From assembly GCF_029714405.1 (NCBI RefSeq), contig NZ_CP121650.1, positions 6,081,001 to 6,145,000 on the forward strand: a stretch of DNA of 64,000 nt, given 5' to 3'. Below the pieces are notes generated by a model. It ran no database searches, was not told the DNA's origin, and saw only the letters and a list, made by a program, of their open reading frames with translations. The translations under genes and the position numbers were made by a program. Of this stretch, positions 1 to 8,180 are shown piece after piece. Numbering within the stretch: the first letter of the stretch is position 1; each line of letters opens with the position of its first letter. The stretch comes from Bradyrhizobium sp. CB82. Its GTDB lineage: Bacteria; Pseudomonadota; Alphaproteobacteria; Rhizobiales; Xanthobacteraceae.

Positions 1-687
1 GTGCAGGTCGGTAAAATCCTTCTCGACCTCGGGCGGCCCCTCGATCGGATCGATGTCGGGACGGATCTGGATGAGGTAGCCGGAGACGAAGCGCGCCGCG
101 AGGCCGAGATGGCGCAGCGTCTGGATCAGGAGCCAGGCGGAGTCGCGGCAGGAGCCGGCGCAGGATGTGAGCGTCTCCTCCGGGGTCTGCACGCCCGGCT
201 CCATGCGGATGATGTAGCGCACCCGCTCCTGGAGCTTGCGATTGAGCTCGACCAGGAAGTTGACGGTGTTGCTCGCGTCACGCGGGATCGACGCAAGATA
301 TTCGGCAAACAGCGGCCCCGGCGTGATGGTCTCGAGATAGGGCGCGAGCTCGGTCCTCAGATCTCTGGGGTATTGAAAGGGAAAGCTGTCGGCATAGGGC
401 TCGACGAAGAAGTCGAACGGGTTGACCACCGTCATCTGCGCCGTGAAATCGACCTCGATCTTCAGCTCCGTCGTCTTCTCCGGAAAAACGTAGCGCGCCA
501 GCCAGTTGCCTTGCGGATCCTGCTGCCAGTTCACGAAATGATTGGGCGGGGTGACCTTGAGCGAATAGCTCAGGACCGGCGTCCGCGTATGCGGCGCCGG
601 CCGCAAGCGGACGGTCTGCGGGCCGAGATCGATCGGACGGTCGTATTTGTAGTGCGTGACGTGGTGTAGTGCGACGTAGATCGACAC
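1..687 (-). CDS. Transglutaminase-like cysteine protease family protein, C-terminus cut by window edge
   Basis: The first 229 residues are visible; the rest lies beyond position 1. The start is a GTG at 687 with GGAG about ten bases upstream. The N-terminal part (VSIYVALHHVTHYKYD...) is the bacterial transglutaminase N-terminal beta region, followed by the start of the papain-like transglutaminase core with the nucleophile in GSCRDSAWLL (Cys about residue 180). Proteins of this family are usually large (several hundred to about 1,100 residues) and may be proteases or peptide cross-linkers. The His and Asp of the triad are outside the window, so activity cannot be judged. It does not overlap its neighbour; the 148-bp gap to the dehydratase gene holds a short repeat fragment. 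Confidence 0.8.
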   Translation of the reverse strand, partial: MSIYVALHHVTHYKYDRPIDLGPQTVRLRPAPHTRTPVLSYSLKVTPPNHFVNWQQDPQGNWLARYVFPEKTTELKIEVDFTAQMTVVNPFDFFVEPYADSFPFQYPRDLRTELAPYLETITPGPLFAEYLASIPRDASNTVNFLVELNRKLQERVRYIIRMEPGVQTPEETLTSCAGSCRDSAWLLIQTLRHLGLAARFVSGYLIQIRPDIDPIEGPPEVEKDFTDLH

Positions 688-835
688 GGATGCGGTGCTC
701 CAGCAGCTTTTTTGAGCAGAACACCTGACGTCATCGCGATCAAGCACTAACAACGGGCAGCGCGTGCCTACGGCACAGGCGAGAGGTGACTTGGCGAAGG
801 CAGTGACGCCACTCTCTACTCGCCATTCACCCGTC

Positions 836-2359
836 TCACATCGTGGCGCCGATCACCCAGGGCGCAAACTCTGCGCCGCCGAAGTCGAAGCTCTCGCTCT
901 TGGTCGGCTGGCCCGAGGCCGTCTTCAGGATCAGATCGAAGATGCGCTGGCCGCACTGCTCGACCGTCTCGGAGCCTTCGAGGATGGTGCCGCAATTGAC
1001 GTCCATGTCCTCTTCCATGCGCTTGTACATGGGCGTATTGGTCGCAAGCTTGATCGACGGCGCGGGCTTGCAGCCGAACACACTGCCGCGGCCCGTCGTG
1101 AAGCAGACGAGATTGGCGCCGCCGGCGACCTGGCCGGTCGCAGCAACCGGGTCGTAGCCGGGCGTGTCCATGAATACAAAGCCTTTCTTCGTCACCGGCT
1201 CGGCATAGCGAAGCACGTCGACGAGATTGGTGGTGCCGGCCTTGGCCATCGCACCGAGCGATTTTTCGAGGATCGTGGTGAGGCCGCCGGCCTTGTTGCC
1301 GGGGCTCGGATTGGCATTCATCTCGGCGCCTTCGCGCTCGGTATACTCTTCCCACCAGCGCATGAGATCGACGAGCTTTTCGCCGACTTCGCGGCTGACC
1401 GCGCGGCGCGTGAGCAGATGTTCGGCACCGTAGGTCTCCGGGGTCTCCGACAGGATCACGGTGCCACCGTGACGCACGATGAGATCGCTGGCCGCGCCGA
1501 GCGCGGGATTGGCCGACACGCCGGAATAGCCGTCCGAGCCGCCACATTGCAGCGCCACGGTCAGCTCGCTCGCCGGTACAGCTTCGCGTTTCACGTTGTT
1601 GGCGTCAGCGAGCGCCTCGCGCACGAAGGCAACGCCGGCCTCGACCGTCTTGCGGGTGCCCCCGACCTCCTGGATGTCCATCGCCCGCAGGCGACCTGCG
1701 AGCTTCTGCTCCTCCATCAGCCCGCCGATCTGGTTCACCTCGCAGCCAAGGCCCAGCACGATCACGTGGGAGAAATTGACGTGCCGCGCGTAACCGCCGA
1801 GCGTACGGCGGAGCAGCGTCAACGGCTCGTTCTGCGTCATGCCGCAGCCGGTCTTGTGCGTCAGCGCGACGACACCATCGACGTTGGGGAATTCGGACAG
1901 CGGATTTTCACCGGTGAAGGGATTCTTCTTGAAGACGTCGGCGACGAGGCCTGCGACATGCGCGCTGCAATTCACCGAGGTGAGGATGCCGATATAGTTG
2001 CGCGTGGCGACGCGGCCGTCGGGACGGCGGATGCCCTCGAAGGTCGCGGGTAAATCGAAATTCGGCGTCGGCTTGACGTCGGCGCAATAGGCATAGTCCT
2101 TGGAAAAATCGCCCATGCCGCAATTCTGCGTGTGCACGTGCTGGCCGGGCGTGATCGGCGCGGTGGCAAAGCCGATGATCTGGCCGTAGCGCTTGACCGG
2201 CTCGCCGACCGCAATCGGCTTGATCGCGACCTTGTGCCCCGACGGGATGCGGTCGACGGTCGTTACGCCGTCAGCCACCAATGTTCCAGGCGGCAGGCTC
2301 GCACGCGCGATCACCACGCCATCATCAGGATGCAGGCGGATGACAGGGGCTGGGGTCAT
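836..2359 (-). CDS. UxaA/GarD-family sugar-acid dehydratase (altronate/galactarate dehydratase type)
   Basis: A 507-residue protein with the two-part layout of the family. An N-terminal SAF domain (about residues 1-85) is followed by the GD/AARRE catalytic region with HKTGCGM (about 168-174) and GLGCEVNQ. The start ATG at 2359 has AGGAG seven bases upstream. Full-length members dehydrate a hexonate or hexarate to the 2-keto-3-deoxy acid. It is the last gene of a minus-strand series (MarR regulator, Ldh2-type dehydrogenase, HpcH/HpaI aldolase, this gene). That fits dehydration then aldol cleavage of a sugar acid, as GarD and GarL do for galactarate. The exact substrate cannot be read from sequence. 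Confidence 0.85.
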   Translation of the reverse strand: MTPAPVIRLHPDDGVVIARASLPPGTLVADGVTTVDRIPSGHKVAIKPIAVGEPVKRYGQIIGFATAPITPGQHVHTQNCGMGDFSKDYAYCADVKPTPNFDLPATFEGIRRPDGRVATRNYIGILTSVNCSAHVAGLVADVFKKNPFTGENPLSEFPNVDGVVALTHKTGCGMTQNEPLTLLRRTLGGYARHVNFSHVIVLGLGCEVNQIGGLMEEQKLAGRLRAMDIQEVGGTRKTVEAGVAFVREALADANNVKREAVPASELTVALQCGGSDGYSGVSANPALGAASDLIVRHGGTVILSETPETYGAEHLLTRRAVSREVGEKLVDLMRWWEEYTEREGAEMNANPSPGNKAGGLTTILEKSLGAMAKAGTTNLVDVLRYAEPVTKKGFVFMDTPGYDPVAATGQVAGGANLVCFTTGRGSVFGCKPAPSIKLATNTPMYKRMEEDMDVNCGTILEGSETVEQCGQRIFDLILKTASGQPTKSESFDFGGAEFAPWVIGATM

Positions 2360-2451
2360 AGGGTGTCTCCTTCGGAAGCGAGAATAGTGTGTGGCCAATG
2401 GAAAAAGGAAGTAACGCTATTCGCTACTCCCTGTTCGCCATTCACCCGCGG

Positions 2452-3228
2452 TTAGGCTTTGCCGCCGGAATCCTTCCGGGTCTGGTTCACCTGCATCTTA
2501 GCGTAGGTCGACATCAGACCAACCTCGTTCGACAGCGTCACCAGCTTGAACCCCATGTTGATGGCGCGCGCGGCACCTTCCGCGCCGCTGCAATGGATGC
2601 CCACGTTGAGGCCGCGCTTGCCACATTCCCTAATGATCTTCTCGTAGATCGCGAGGATCTCAGGCTCGGTGCGGTCGAGCTTCGGCTCGAGGCCGTAGGA
2701 GAATCCGAGGTCGGACGGGCCGATATAGACGCCGTCGAGGCCCTCGACGTCGAGGATTGCTTCCATGTTCTCGACCGCCGTCCTTGTCTCCATCATCGGC
2801 AACAGCACGATCTCGTCATTGGCCGTCTTCTGATAGGTGCCCGCAGTGCCGTACATGCCGGCGCGGATCGGCCCGTTCGAGCGCACGCCCTTCGGCGGAT
2901 ATTTCGAATAGGAGACGAGGTTCCTGGCTTCCTGCGGCGTGTTGACCATCGGGCAGATCACGCCATAGGCGCCGCCATCGAGCACCTTGCCGATGATGCC
3001 AGGTTCGTTCCAGGGCACGCGCACCATCGGCGTCACGGGATGCTTGCCCATCGACTGGAAACACTGCACCATCGACAGATAGTCCTGCACGCCATGCTGC
3101 ATGTCGACAGTGACGCTGTCGAAGCCGCATTGCGCGATCACCTCGGCCGAGAAGCCGGAAGGAATCGCGAGCCACGCATTGACGACGGCCTTGCCCGACT
3201 TCCAGATCTCTTTGACTTTATTCACCAC
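2452..3228 (-). CDS. HpcH/HpaI-family class II pyruvate aldolase
   Basis: A metal-dependent TIM-barrel aldolase of about 258 residues. Family marks are FSAEVIAQCGFDSVTVDMQHG near the N-terminus (general-base His in DMQHG), MVRVPWNEPG, ICPMVNTPQEA, and METRTAVEN followed by GVYIGPSDL (Glu and Asp metal ligands). I place the start at the GTG at 3228 (a second GTG follows at 3225), just after a GGAAGGAAGG tract; an upstream ATG at 3264 is possible. Family members cleave 2-keto-3-deoxy acids to pyruvate plus an aldehyde. DMQHG, rather than the DGEH of HpaI, suggests a sugar-acid aldolase. It could still be the missing 4-hydroxy-2-oxoheptanedioate aldolase of the nearby hpa operon. Confidence 0.85.
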   Translation of the reverse strand: MVNKVKEIWKSGKAVVNAWLAIPSGFSAEVIAQCGFDSVTVDMQHGVQDYLSMVQCFQSMGKHPVTPMVRVPWNEPGIIGKVLDGGAYGVICPMVNTPQEARNLVSYSKYPPKGVRSNGPIRAGMYGTAGTYQKTANDEIVLLPMMETRTAVENMEAILDVEGLDGVYIGPSDLGFSYGLEPKLDRTEPEILAIYEKIIRECGKRGLNVGIHCSGAEGAARAINMGFKLVTLSNEVGLMSTYAKMQVNQTRKDSGGKA

Positions 3229-3259
3229 GTTGCCTTCCTTCCCTATTGTTGTCATCGCC

Positions 3260-3407
3260 GTCATTGCGAGCGCCCTGTCCGCCGAAGCTCGAAGAGCGAA
3301 GGCGGAAGCGAAGCAATCCAGAATCTTCCCCGGTGGTTCTCCGGATTGCTTCGTCGCTTCAGCGCAAAATTGCTACGCATTTTTGCCGCGAGCTCCTCGC
3401 AATGACG
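3260..3407. repeat. Dispersed palindromic repeat, family A, copy 1 (longer variant)
   Basis: Begins with TCATTGCGAG and ends with CTCGCAATGACG, with inner blocks GCGAAGCAATCCAGA and GGATTGCTTCG in inverted orientation. Three other copies occur at 25724, 45378 and 56756. This copy carries extra sequence in its right arm. Confidence 0.8.
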
Positions 3408-3421
3408 AATTGCGTCCAAGC

Positions 3422-4507
3422 CTAGCTCGTCGCCCTCTGAATGCTGGTCTCGCTGACACCGACGTCGCGGGCTGTATTCACTATCGCCGCCCAGGTTTCA
3501 TCCGGCAAGGGCACGCCGTTCCTTGTGCGCTCGGCCCGGGTCTTCCGCTCGGGGTCGCCGGGGATCAGGACATGTTCGACGCCGGCCATCGGCTTGGTGG
3601 CCCGGATGAAGTCGACATAGCGCGACACTTCGGCGTCGAAAACATCTGAGGTATCGACCACCTTGGGATCGACAAAGAACGCGAGCATGCCATTGGCGAA
3701 GCGGCGGCCGCCGGAGGTGGCGCCGGTTCCCGTGAGCGCGCCGCCGAGCAGCTCGCAAATGAACGCAAGGCCCGAGCCCTTGTGCTCGCCAAAAGCGCGA
3801 ATCGCGCCCGTTCCCTGGGTGTGGTCGCGCAGACCGTCAGGCGTGTAGGGCCCATAGAGAACGACCGGGTCCTCGCTCAGCGTTCCGTCGGAATCCACCA
3901 GCGCGCCCTTGGGCAGCTTCTTGCCGCCGCGGCTTGCGACCAGCACCTTGCCCTCGGCGACGATCGACGTCGCAAAGTCCAACACGATCGGATCCTGGCC
4001 CTCGCGCGGGATGCCGACGCAATAGGGCGCGGTCGAGAGCCGCTTCTCGACGCCGCCGAACGGCGCGACCAACAGCGATCCTGCAGCGTTGACGAAATAA
4101 ACAGAGACCAGCCCTTCAGCCGCGGCCATCTCGGCCCAGTCGCCGACGCGGCCGATATGGCCGGCATTGCGCAGCGCGACTGCTGCGAGGCCCGCCTTCT
4201 TGCACTTCTCGATGCCGATCTTCACCGCCTGCGGTGCGACCGTCTGGCCATAGCCGAACTTGCCATCGACCACTGCGAGCGAAGGCGTGTCGAGCACAAC
4301 CTCGGCGCTCTGGTTCGGCACCACCGAGCCGATCTTCTTCCAGCGGATATACACGGGCACACGGATCACGCCGTGGCTGTCATGGCCGGTGAGATTGGCT
4401 GTCGTCAGATAGGTCGCGATACGTCTGGCTTCCTCCGGTGACGACTCCGCATGCGAAAACACGTCCGTGACGAAGTCGATCAGCTTCTGAACCTGAATGA
4501 TGACCAT
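3422..4507 (-). CDS. Ldh2-family malate/L-lactate/ureidoglycolate-type NAD(P) dehydrogenase
   Basis: A 361-residue protein of the type-2 malate/L-lactate dehydrogenase family, unrelated to Rossmann LDHs. Diagnostic motifs are GHDSHGVIRVP (about 41-51), NAGHIGRVGDW with the catalytic His, and GSGLAFICELLGGALTG near the C-terminus. The chosen start is the ATG at 4507 (MVIIQVQKL), which gives the usual family length; its ribosome site is weak, and longer starts back to 4609 stay open. The family reduces or oxidises 2-oxo/2-hydroxy acids. Its place with a sugar-acid dehydratase and a pyruvate aldolase suggests oxidation of a sugar acid or reduction of the cleaved aldehyde or oxo acid. Confidence 0.8.
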   Translation of the reverse strand: MVIIQVQKLIDFVTDVFSHAESSPEEARRIATYLTTANLTGHDSHGVIRVPVYIRWKKIGSVVPNQSAEVVLDTPSLAVVDGKFGYGQTVAPQAVKIGIEKCKKAGLAAVALRNAGHIGRVGDWAEMAAAEGLVSVYFVNAAGSLLVAPFGGVEKRLSTAPYCVGIPREGQDPIVLDFATSIVAEGKVLVASRGGKKLPKGALVDSDGTLSEDPVVLYGPYTPDGLRDHTQGTGAIRAFGEHKGSGLAFICELLGGALTGTGATSGGRRFANGMLAFFVDPKVVDTSDVFDAEVSRYVDFIRATKPMAGVEHVLIPGDPERKTRAERTRNGVPLPDETWAAIVNTARDVGVSETSIQRATS

Positions 4508-4670
4508 AACGGGTCTGTTCGCCTCTTCCTTGTTCCCTGCCGAATGAAGCCGCGGAAGATGCGACATCAGTGACGGCGCCGATTTTGGGCGGATCGGCTT
4601 GGGCGGCACTTTGAGCGAAAAAAAGCGGCCATGTCCATGCTTCTTGCCGCTTTCGCGCGCATATCTGGTT

Positions 4671-5192
4671 TCACTCCTCGGCTATTGCCTCGTCCGCACT
4701 TCCAAGTTCTGAAAGGCTCTGCTCGAGCTCGCCCAGCATCTCCTGAAGCTCGGTGAGCTTGCGTGCGCCAAAGCGTCGCGTGATCTCCGCATAAATCGCT
4801 TCCGACGTCGGCGCCACGACCGCCATCAACTTCACGCCTTTCTCCGAGATCGACACCATGCTGCGGCGCTGATCTTCTTTTGCCGTCTTCCGCTCGATCA
4901 GATGGCGGGCTTCGAGATCGCGAAGGATGCGCGACAGGCTCGGCCCGAGAAGAAACGCCGTACGCGCGAGTTCCGTGACCTCGACCGTGTCGATTGCCGC
5001 GAGCGCGCGCAGGATGCGCCATTGCTGCTCGGTGAGACCATGCTGGCGCAGCGAGGGCCGGAACTGCCGCATCACTGCCTCGCGCGCCCTCAGCAGCGCC
5101 ATCGGCAACGAGCGCGAAAACTCGCGCATCGGCACCTGTCGCACGGCAGGCGCGCTTGCGTTCGCAGGATCGGCCGGTTTCTTCTTCGCCAT
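4671..5192 (-). CDS. hpaR: MarR-family regulator, HpaR/HpcR type
   Basis: A 173-residue winged-helix protein. After a basic, Ala/Pro-rich N-terminus (1-25), the wHTH region runs LTEQQWRILRALAAIDTVEVTELAR ... GPSLSRILRDLEARHLIERK, followed by the wing (KEDQRRSMVSISEKG) and a C-terminal dimerisation helix. The start ATG at 5192 follows GAGGGCGGG. It is transcribed divergently from the homoprotocatechuate genes with a palindrome in the shared 111-bp gap. This is the known arrangement of HpaR/HpcR, which represses the hpa operon until 4-hydroxy- or 3,4-dihydroxyphenylacetate binds. Downstream on the same strand are the sugar-acid genes, so its own transcript may continue into them after a 163-bp gap. 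Confidence 0.85.
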   Translation of the reverse strand: MAKKKPADPANASAPAVRQVPMREFSRSLPMALLRAREAVMRQFRPSLRQHGLTEQQWRILRALAAIDTVEVTELARTAFLLGPSLSRILRDLEARHLIERKTAKEDQRRSMVSISEKGVKLMAVVAPTSEAIYAEITRRFGARKLTELQEMLGELEQSLSELGSADEAIAEE

Positions 5193-5246
5193 GGCGCCCG
5201 CCCTCAAACCTCGAGATGTTTGCATTGCAGCAAGCCCGAATTGGGT

Positions 5247-5274
5247 TTGACGAGTTCACTTAACATGTTAAATA
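5247..5274 (+). promoter_or_regulatory. Putative hpaH promoter
   Basis: TTGACG at 5247-5252 and TAAATA at 5269-5274 are separated by 16 bases, a fair sigma-70 pair. They would place the transcript start about 20 bases upstream of the hpaH ATG at 5304. The -10 side is overlapped by the palindrome at 5260-5271. Read by eye only. Confidence 0.45.
5260..5271. promoter_or_regulatory. Perfect 12-bp palindrome, probable HpaR operator
   Basis: TTAACATGTTAA is fully self-complementary and lies in the gap between the divergent hpaR and hpaH genes, covering the spacer and -10 of the putative hpaH promoter. MarR-family dimers bind such short AT-rich dyads. An ATG inside it (5265) is in frame with hpaH but has no ribosome site and is rejected as a start. 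Confidence 0.6.
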
Positions 5275-5303
5275 TCTCGGCATTACGATTTGTAAGATCA
5301 CGG

Positions 5304-6110
5304 ATGGCGCTTTCCAAAGACGATATCTTGAGATGCGCGAAACGTCTGCACCAGGCGGAGCAGACGCGTGCGCAAATCAGGCAGCTCTCGCAGGACTATC
5401 CCGCGATCACCATCGCCGATGCTTACGCGATTCAGAAGGCCTGGGTCGACATCAAGCTCGCCGAGGGCCGCATCGTCAAAGGTCACAAGATCGGCCTGAC
5501 CTCGAAGGCGATGCAGAGCGCGCTCAACATCGACGAGCCGGATTCCGGCGTGCTGCTCGACGACATGTTCTTTGCCGATGGCGGAATGGTGCCGACGGAC
5601 CGCTTCATCGGCACCCGTGTGGAAGCCGAGCTTGCCTTTATCATGAGCAGGCGGCTTTCAGGTCCCGCCTGCACGATGTTCGACGTGCTCAACGCTACCG
5701 ACTTCGTGGTGCCCGCGCTGGAAATTCTGGACACGCGGATCGAGCGCGTCGACCCCAAGACCAAGGCAACGCGAAAAATCTTCGACACCATCGCCGACAA
5801 TGCAGCCAATGCCGGCATCGTGCTCGGCGGCCGACCGATCCGGCCGCTGGAAGCCGACCTTCGCTGGATCGGCGCGCTGTGCTTCAAGAACGGCCAGCTC
5901 GAGGAGACCGGGCTTGCCGCCGGCGTGCTCAATCATCCTGCCACCGCCGTGGCCTGGCTCGCCAACAAGATCGCGCAGCTCGGCCTTGCGCTGGAGCCCG
6001 GCCAGGTCGTGCTCGCCGGCTCTTTCATCCGTCCGATCGAGGCCCGTAAGGGCGACACAATTCAAGCCGATTATGGCGCTTACGGCTCGGTGAGCTGCTA
6101 CTTCGCCTGA
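5304..6110 (+). CDS. hpaH: 2-oxo-hept-4-ene-1,7-dioate hydratase
   Basis: 268 residues, matching the usual 267 of HpaH/HpcG. The family is that of 2-oxopent-4-enoate hydratase (MhpD/HpcG) with AYAIQKAWV, GHKIGLTSKAMQ, PDSGVLLDDMF and RVEAELAFIM (metal-site acidic residues). It adds water to 2-oxohept-4-ene-1,7-dioate in homoprotocatechuate breakdown, using Mg2+. The ATG at 5304 is preferred because it gives the family N-terminus; the upstream ribosome site is weak. It is the first gene of the plus-strand hpa operon and is followed 30 bp later by hpaF. Confidence 0.92.
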   Translation: MALSKDDILRCAKRLHQAEQTRAQIRQLSQDYPAITIADAYAIQKAWVDIKLAEGRIVKGHKIGLTSKAMQSALNIDEPDSGVLLDDMFFADGGMVPTDRFIGTRVEAELAFIMSRRLSGPACTMFDVLNATDFVVPALEILDTRIERVDPKTKATRKIFDTIADNAANAGIVLGGRPIRPLEADLRWIGALCFKNGQLEETGLAAGVLNHPATAVAWLANKIAQLGLALEPGQVVLAGSFIRPIEARKGDTIQADYGAYGSVSCYFA

Positions 6111-6140
6111 CAAACGAGAAGCACAGGGAGTGAAACCGCC

Positions 6141-6539
6141 ATGCCGCATTTCACGATCGAATATTCGGCCAATCTCGACGGCCGCGTCGATATGGGCGCG
6201 CTGTGCGAGCTCGTGCGCAAGGCGGCGGTGGAGACCGGCATCTTCCCGGTCGGTGGAGTCCGCGTCCGCGCGATCAAATGCGAGCATTACGCGATCGCCG
6301 ATGGAAGCAAAGGTCTTGCTTTTCTCGACATGGTGCTGCGCATCGGCGAAGGTCGCGATCTCGCCACACGCAAGAAAGCCGGCGAACACGTCTTCCAGAC
6401 GCTCTCCAGATATCTCGATCCTGTCTTCGCGAGCTCGAAGTTCGCCCTGTCGTTCGACATGCAGATCAACGACAAGGAGACGAGTTGGAAGCGCAACAAC
6501 ATCCACGATGCTCTGAAAGTGGAGGCCGCCCATGGATAA
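6141..6539 (+). CDS. hpaF: 5-carboxymethyl-2-hydroxymuconate delta-isomerase
   Basis: 132 residues of the CHMI branch of the tautomerase superfamily (family length about 126). The protein starts MPHFTIEYSANL, so removal of Met exposes the N-terminal Pro that is the catalytic base. It isomerises 5-carboxymethyl-2-hydroxymuconate to 5-oxopent-3-ene-1,2,5-tricarboxylate. A GGGAG site precedes the ATG. The stop overlaps the hpaE start by 8 bases (6532-6539), suggesting translational coupling. Confidence 0.92.
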   Translation: MPHFTIEYSANLDGRVDMGALCELVRKAAVETGIFPVGGVRVRAIKCEHYAIADGSKGLAFLDMVLRIGEGRDLATRKKAGEHVFQTLSRYLDPVFASSKFALSFDMQINDKETSWKRNNIHDALKVEAAHG

Positions 6540-8070
6540 GCCCATACCGAAAGGCGATGTGTTCCAGGCCAACCGCGACCGCGCCGCACCGCTGCTGAAA
6601 AAGCTGCGCGCCGACGGCATCGGGCACATGATCGACGGCAAGGCCGTCGCCTCGATCTCGGGCGAGATTTTCGAGACGAAATCGCCGGTCGATGACGCGA
6701 CACTCGCGAGCGTCGCCCGCGGCAATGCCGAGGATATCGACCGCGCCGCGACCGCGGCCGCCCTCGCCTTCAAGCCCTGGCGCGACATGGAGCCCGCGAT
6801 GCGGCGCAAACTGCTGCATCGGGTCGCCGACGCGATCGAGGACAATGCCGACGACATCGCCGTGCTCGAATGCATCGATACGGGTCAGGCCTATCGCTTC
6901 ATGGCGAAGGCCGCGATCCGCGCCGCCGAGAATTTCCGCTTCTTCGCCGACAAATGCGCGGAGGCCCGCGACGGCCTGAACACACCGAGCGAGGAGCATT
7001 GGAACGTCTCCACCCGCGTACCGATCGGCCCCGTCGGCGTGATCACGCCCTGGAATACGCCGTTCATGCTCTCGACCTGGAAAATCGCTCCTGCCCTGGC
7101 CGCCGGCTGCACCGTCGTGCACAAGCCGGCCGAATGGTCGCCGGTCACCGCCGATCTCCTCGCCAGGCTGGCCAAGCAGGCCGGAATCCCTGACGGCGTG
7201 CTCAACACCGTGCATGGCTTTGGCGAAGAGGCCGGCAAAGCGCTGACCGAGCATCCGGCGATCAAGGCGATCGGCTTCGTCGGCGAGAGCGCAACCGGCT
7301 CGGCAATCATGAAGCAGGGCGCGCCGACTCTGAAGCGCGTGCATTTCGAGCTCGGCGGCAAGAACCCGGTGATCGTGTTCGACGACGCCGATCTCGACCG
7401 CGCGCTCGATGCCGTCGTGTTCATGATCTACTCGCTCAACGGCGAACGGTGCACCTCGTCCAGCCGCCTTTTGGTCCAGGCGAGCATCGCGGAGAATTTC
7501 GTCGAGAAGCTCACCGCGCGCGTGAAGGCGCTGAGGGTCGGCCACCCTCTCGATCCCGCGACCGAGATCGGGCCGCTGATCCACGAGCGGCACCTCGCCA
7601 AGGTCTGCTCCTATTTCGACGTCGCACGGCAGGAGGGTGCGGTCATTGCCGCCGGCGGCAGGGCCCATGACGGCCCCGGCGGCGGGCATTACGTGCAGCC
7701 GACGCTGGTGACCGGCGCGCACAGCAAGATGCGCGTGGCGCAGGAGGAGGTGTTCGGCCCGTTTCTGACCGTGCTGCCCTTCCGCGACGAGACCGAAGCC
7801 GTCGAGATCGCCAATGACATCCGCTATGGCCTGACCGGCTATGTCTGGACCAACGACATGGGCCGCGGCTTGCGCGTCGCGGACGCGCTCGAAGCCGGGA
7901 TGATCTGGCTGAACTCGGAAAACATCCGCCATTTGCCGACGCCGTTCGGCGGCATGAAGGCCTCAGGCATCGGCCGCGACGGCGGCGACTATTCGTTCGA
8001 CTTCTACATGGAAACCAAGCACGTCTCGCTCGCGCGGGGCACGCACAAGATTCAGAAACTGGGAATTTAG
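6532..8070 (+). CDS. hpaE: 5-carboxymethyl-2-hydroxymuconate semialdehyde dehydrogenase
   Basis: A 512-residue NAD-dependent aldehyde dehydrogenase, slightly longer than the 488 of E. coli HpaE. The oxyanion and cofactor part shows GPVGVITPWNTPFMLSTWK and HKPAEWSP; the catalytic pair is Glu273 in FELGGKNPV and Cys307 in NGERCTSSSR. It oxidises the ring-cleavage semialdehyde made by HpaD. Its position between hpaF and hpaD in an operon with every other chlorohydrolase-free meta-cleavage step supports the hpaE assignment over other ALDH roles. Confidence 0.93.
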   Translation: MDKPIPKGDVFQANRDRAAPLLKKLRADGIGHMIDGKAVASISGEIFETKSPVDDATLASVARGNAEDIDRAATAAALAFKPWRDMEPAMRRKLLHRVADAIEDNADDIAVLECIDTGQAYRFMAKAAIRAAENFRFFADKCAEARDGLNTPSEEHWNVSTRVPIGPVGVITPWNTPFMLSTWKIAPALAAGCTVVHKPAEWSPVTADLLARLAKQAGIPDGVLNTVHGFGEEAGKALTEHPAIKAIGFVGESATGSAIMKQGAPTLKRVHFELGGKNPVIVFDDADLDRALDAVVFMIYSLNGERCTSSSRLLVQASIAENFVEKLTARVKALRVGHPLDPATEIGPLIHERHLAKVCSYFDVARQEGAVIAAGGRAHDGPGGGHYVQPTLVTGAHSKMRVAQEEVFGPFLTVLPFRDETEAVEIANDIRYGLTGYVWTNDMGRGLRVADALEAGMIWLNSENIRHLPTPFGGMKASGIGRDGGDYSFDFYMETKHVSLARGTHKIQKLGI

Positions 8071-8075
8071 AATCA

Positions 8076-8160
8076 CGGTCGTTCCGGGGCGATGCGAAGC
8101 ATCGAACCCGGAACCTCGAGATTCCGGGTTCGGTCCCGACGGTCCGCCTCGGAATGATGG
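8076..8160. repeat. Dispersed palindromic repeat, family C, copy 1
   Basis: Starts CGGTCGTTCCGGGGCG, ends CCTCGGAATGATGG, with inner inverted blocks (GCGATGCGAAGCATCG; CCCGGAA/TTCCGGG). It lies inside the hpa operon between hpaE and hpaD, so its RNA hairpin could act on messenger processing. Related copies are at 13234 and 28097. Confidence 0.75.
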
Positions 8161-8180
8161 ACTGGAGAGGGGAAACGCAA

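Noticed and set aside
764..2053. 429-codon plus-strand frame over the UxaA-type gene
   Set aside because: Antisense shadow; the minus strand encodes a full-length dehydratase with family motifs.
5265..5303. Earlier in-frame ATG for hpaH inside the palindrome
   Set aside because: No ribosome site, it lies within the putative -10/operator region, and the added residues do not fit the family N-terminus.
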